A stretch of 64,000 nucleotides of DNA from contig NZ_CP036266.1 of assembly GCF_007744075.1 (NCBI RefSeq), positions 1,791,655 to 1,855,654 on the forward strand, in the 5' to 3' direction. Within the stretch, counting starts at the first letter, position 1; each line of letters starts with the position of its first letter. Source of the stretch: Gimesia chilikensis (GTDB lineage: Bacteria; Planctomycetota; Planctomycetia; Planctomycetales; Planctomycetaceae). Of this stretch, positions 61,119 to 64,000 are shown piece by piece. The notes under the pieces are model-generated. The model did no database searches, was not told the origin of the DNA, and saw only the letters and a program-made list of their open reading frames with translations. Both the position numbers and the translations under genes were made by a program.

Positions 61119-63346
61119 TGGAGAAGTCCCAGATAAATAATTCCAAAGACGGCAATCCAGACGACATCGACGAAATGCCAATAGACGCCGACGGCGGCAA
61201 ACACGTTTGATTTCCGGGCCGTCAGGCTGCCTTTCAGGCCCAGGATCAGCATCACGATCAGGGCGATCACACCCGCGGTTACGTGGATTCCATGAAAGCC
61301 GGTGACGGTGAAAAATGTGGCTGAAAACAGGTCGGTATTGATGGTGATGTTATCCATCAGGAGCCCCGTGTATTCCCAGGCCTGACCACAGAGGAAGATG
61401 ATGCCCAGCAGAATCGTCAGTCCCAGGGAGATATTGAATGCTTTCTGCATCCCTCGTTTGAGAAACCGCTCTGCAATCCAGAAGGTGACACTGCTGGAAA
61501 TCAGGAACAGGCTGAAGATTCCCGTTCGCTTGACGTTCAGGACGGCAGAGGTGACTTCCTCTTCCGCACTGCGGGTATTGAAGACCACATAGGCGACCAG
61601 CAGCAGCAGGAAGAAGACCGCTTCCGAAGCGATAAACGCCCAGGCGGCGATCTTGGGAAGATTGCCGCGGCGGCCTTTGTCCTCGGGAGTGGTTTCTACT
61701 TTCCAGTCTGCACTTTCGGGATGATTCAGATCCCAGACGGGACGCCGGCTTTTAATTTCGGGAACTGTTTCGAAGTTCTCTGTGGGCGGAGGGGAAGTGG
61801 TCGCCCATTCGAGGGTAAAGGCATCCCAGGGATTGTCGCCGGCGATTTTACCGCGCTTGAGACTCACGGCGATATTCCAGAGTAATACCAGCGTACCGAC
61901 GGCCATGAAGACGGCTCCCAGGGAAGCGACGCCATTCAGCAGTGCCCAGCCGGGATTGTCTGCATAGGTATAAACACGGCGGGGCATGCCCATCATGCCC
62001 AGGAAGTGCTGAACCATGAAGGTCATGTTGAACCCGATGACCCAGAGCCAGAACTGAGTGAGCCCCAGTCGCTCGTTGAGCATCCGGCCGGTCATTTTGG
62101 GGAACCAGTAATAGGTGGCAGAGAACAGGGCGAACACGAGGCCGCCGATGAGTACATAATGAAAGTGTGCGACGACGAAGTAGGTGTCAGTGAGCTGCCA
62201 GTCGATGGGGACCGCAGCGAACATGATGCCGGTCAATCCTCCGATCACAAACTGCAGCAGAAACGCGACAGCAAAGTGCAGGGATGTATTAAAATTGATT
62301 TCCCCGCCCCAGAGGGTGGCTGTCCAGTTAAAGACTTTAATACCGGTGGGGATCGCGATGAGCAGCGAACCGACGGCAAAAAAGATGTCAGCATACATGC
62401 CCAGGCCGACAGCAAACATGTGGTGCGCCCAGACCCCGTACCCGAGGAGGACGATGGCGACTGAGGAAGCAGCGACGAAGGTGTAACCATAGATGGGTTT
62501 GCGGGAGAAGACGGGGATGACTTCGCTGATCATACCGAAGCCGGGCAGAATCAGAATGTAGACTTCAGGGTGTCCGAAGATCCAGAAGTAATGCTGCCAG
62601 AGGACTGCGGAGCCCCCGCGACTGGGATCGAAAAAGGCGGAGCCAAGCCAGCGATCGATGAGCAGCATGGCCAGGGCTGAGTTCAGTGCCGGCAGTGCGA
62701 GGATAATCAGAATCACCTGCATGAGCATCATCCAGACAAACAGCGGGACCCGCTGCAGGCTCATGCCGGGCGCACGGAGGCTGATAATCGTGGCGAAGAT
62801 GTTGATCGCCCCCGAAACGGAGCCGATCCCCATGAGTAGCAGGCCGATGATCCAGTAGTCAACTCCCTGCAGAGAGCTGTAAGCTTTGGTGGAGAGGGGA
62901 ACGTAGTTGAACCAGCCAGCGTTAGGGGCAGAACCCGTCAGAAAGCTGAAGTGCAGCAGTGCCGCCCCGAAGAAAAAGATCCAGAAGCCGAATGAGTTCA
63001 GGCGTGGAAAGGCGACATCGCGGGCACCGATCATCAGGGGCACAAAATAATTGGCAAACCCCGTCAGTACAGGCATACCCACCAGGAAAACCATGGTGGT
63101 GCCATGCATCGTGAATAACTGGTTGAACATTTTCGGCCCAAGAAACGTATTATTGGGCAGCGCAAGCTGAATCCGCATCAACAGGGCTTCGAAACCGCCG
63201 ATTCCCAGGTAGAACACGGCAGTCATGATGTACATGATGCCGATTTTTTTATGATCCAGCGTACTGACCCAGTCGAGCAGCCGCGTGTAGTTCGCGGGGG
63301 ACTCGAGGCTGGTATAGTCGGCTTGTTCAACAGATCCTGTCGTCAC
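61115..63346 (-). CDS. Cytochrome c oxidase subunits I and III fused
   Basis: This is 743 residues starting at GTG 63346 (GTGA overlap with coxB). Residues about 20-530 are subunit I. Haem and copper ligands are in FTMHGTTMVF, WIFGHPEVYILILPGFG (His-Tyr pair and glutamate of the D channel), VWAHHMFAVG, and TYFVVAHFHYVLIGG. NYFVPLMIGARDVAFPRLN keeps the D-channel entry. Residues about 570-743 are subunit III, with AFIASEAVFFLLLLVAYVVF and VTGFHGIHVTAG. The fusion fixes subunit stoichiometry. It is an A-type haem-copper oxidase that reduces oxygen and pumps protons. Confidence 0.94.
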   Translation of the reverse strand: MTTGSVEQADYTSLESPANYTRLLDWVSTLDHKKIGIMYIMTAVFYLGIGGFEALLMRIQLALPNNTFLGPKMFNQLFTMHGTTMVFLVGMPVLTGFANYFVPLMIGARDVAFPRLNSFGFWIFFFGAALLHFSFLTGSAPNAGWFNYVPLSTKAYSSLQGVDYWIIGLLLMGIGSVSGAINIFATIISLRAPGMSLQRVPLFVWMMLMQVILIILALPALNSALAMLLIDRWLGSAFFDPSRGGSAVLWQHYFWIFGHPEVYILILPGFGMISEVIPVFSRKPIYGYTFVAASSVAIVLLGYGVWAHHMFAVGLGMYADIFFAVGSLLIAIPTGIKVFNWTATLWGGEINFNTSLHFAVAFLLQFVIGGLTGIMFAAVPIDWQLTDTYFVVAHFHYVLIGGLVFALFSATYYWFPKMTGRMLNERLGLTQFWLWVIGFNMTFMVQHFLGMMGMPRRVYTYADNPGWALLNGVASLGAVFMAVGTLVLLWNIAVSLKRGKIAGDNPWDAFTLEWATTSPPPTENFETVPEIKSRRPVWDLNHPESADWKVETTPEDKGRRGNLPKIAAWAFIASEAVFFLLLLVAYVVFNTRSAEEEVTSAVLNVKRTGIFSLFLISSSVTFWIAERFLKRGMQKAFNISLGLTILLGIIFLCGQAWEYTGLLMDNITINTDLFSATFFTVTGFHGIHVTAGVIALIVMLILGLKGSLTARKSNVFAAVGVYWHFVDVVWIAVFGIIYLGLLQ

Positions 63347-64000
63347 TTGAGTGTCTCCAGGTAGGCTACGAGTTGTTTAAGATTCTTTTCACTGAGCTTG
63401 AAGTTGGGCATTTTACAACCGGGTTTGACCGCCTGGGGGTTTTTGAGCCAGAGGGTCAGGTTCTCAGTGGAGTTGGTCAGAACGCCTGAACCAATTTCGC
63501 TGCGCGTCGCAAAATGAGTCAGGTCGGGGCCGATCATGGCCTGGGCTGAGGTGCCTGCGATCTTATGACACCGCGGACACGTTGCTTTGAAAAAGTATTC
63601 TCGACCAGCCGTGGCCAGGGGAGAGATCAGCGTTGTCGCTTCGGGTTTCTTTTGTTGTCCGGCGATCCACTTCTGGTACTCTTCTTCGGTTTCACCGATG
63701 ACTAAGAAGTTCATCCAGGCATGCTGGGCACCACAGTATTCGGAGCAGCGGCCCTGATAAGTGCCCGGCTTGCTGGCCTGCAGCCAGAGGTAGTTGTCTC
63801 GTCCGGGGATGGCGTCAATCTTAGGGCCCAGCTGTGGGACCCAGAAGCTGTGGATCACGTCATCCGAGTTGATGCGGATGCGAAATTTCCGTTTGGGATC
63901 GGCGGGGATGTGAATTTCATTCGCGGAGATCACACCCGCTTTGGGGTACTCGACCTCCCACCACCACTGGTGTCCGGTGATAATCAGTTCGACATCCTGA
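63343..64000 (-). CDS. coxB: Cytochrome c oxidase subunit II fused to cytochrome c (5' end beyond the window)
   Basis: The frame is open past 64000; the visible part begins QDVELIITGHQWWWEVEYP. The CuA centre is complete: HSFWVPQLGPK and GRCSEYCGAQHAWMNF. A C-terminal cytochrome c has CPRCHKIAG and the methionine ligand in CKMPNFKLSEKN. The N-terminal membrane helices lie outside the window. The Cyt c fusion classes the enzyme as caa3-like. It is the first visible gene of the operon that runs to 58078. Confidence 0.94.
   Translation of the reverse strand, partial: QDVELIITGHQWWWEVEYPKAGVISANEIHIPADPKRKFRIRINSDDVIHSFWVPQLGPKIDAIPGRDNYLWLQASKPGTYQGRCSEYCGAQHAWMNFLVIGETEEEYQKWIAGQQKKPEATTLISPLATAGREYFFKATCPRCHKIAGTSAQAMIGPDLTHFATRSEIGSGVLTNSTENLTLWLKNPQAVKPGCKMPNFKLSEKNLKQLVAYLETLK

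Noticed and set aside
1..64000. tRNA genes, rRNA, CRISPR arrays, transposases, phage genes
   Set aside because: The gaps were read on both strands; no cloverleaf, regular spaced repeats or transposase motifs were seen.

Overview
The window is about 50% GC, densely coded and chromosomal. It looks like a planctomycete, most likely of the Gimesia (formerly Planctomyces maris) type. The grounds are a DUF1559 pseudopilin-like protein, an ECF sigma factor paired with a zinc-finger Ser/Thr kinase, a giant secreted protein carrying the planctomycete-type dehydrogenase domain and a CXXCH haem site, many large secreted proteins, and the prevalence of ATGA/GTGA/TTGA gene overlaps. This assignment comes from gene content alone. 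No tRNA, rRNA, CRISPR array, insertion sequence or prophage was found.

Layout. 1-8 kb: a GntR/FCD regulator (cut by the window edge), a two-domain glycosyltransferase, a sigma factor/anti-sigma-like kinase pair, a MarR regulator and a XylR-type AraC regulator. 8-14 kb: a giant ceramidase-dehydrogenase-cytochrome fusion and a DJ-1/PfpI protein. 14-16 kb: a membrane protein, a cupin and a VOC protein. 15.7-19.7 kb: a three-gene minus-strand operon that reads as a glucosylglycerate cassette (phosphatase, GT81 synthase, GH13_18 phosphorylase) behind a promoter with an operator-like palindrome. 19.9-29 kb: a LamG-domain protein, a histidine-rich membrane protein translationally coupled to a TPR membrane protein, the DUF1559 protein, a lipoprotein and a seven-CXXCH cytochrome. 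29-35.3 kb: a partly AT-rich patch with a 1398-residue secreted protein, a trypsin-like peptidase without a signal peptide, and a 78-residue protein resembling that peptidase's own N-terminal domain. 35.3-38.5 kb: a MoxR-like ATPase and a VWA protein.

38.6-43 kb is a signalling patch: a histidine kinase with a degenerate receiver, CsrA overlapping the gene before it, a BON protein, a rhodanese-like protein lacking the usual cysteine, and a NarL-type response regulator. 43-54.6 kb holds metabolic and repair genes: a beta-lactamase-fold esterase, a SelA-like PLP enzyme, a Tat-type secreted protein, SelO facing MsrB, a SABATH-like methyltransferase, a PadR/membrane-protein pair, and a solute-binding lipoprotein overlapping a macrodomain gene. 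54.6-56.4 kb pairs a Y-family polymerase with a small SRAP-like protein. 56.4-58 kb encodes a glutamate-synthase-like flavoprotein.

58-64 kb is one tightly overlapping minus-strand respiratory operon: CoxB-cytochrome c (cut by the edge), a CoxA-CoxC fusion, a CtaG-like factor, a small membrane protein, a Rieske protein and cytochrome b fused to cytochrome c. Electrons could pass from quinol through Rieske/cytochrome b-c to the caa3-like oxidase, all encoded in one transcript.

Several regulators (GntR, MarR, PadR) have a readable sigma70-like promoter overlapped by an inverted repeat, consistent with autoregulation. All functional calls come from reading motifs by eye; no database search was run.
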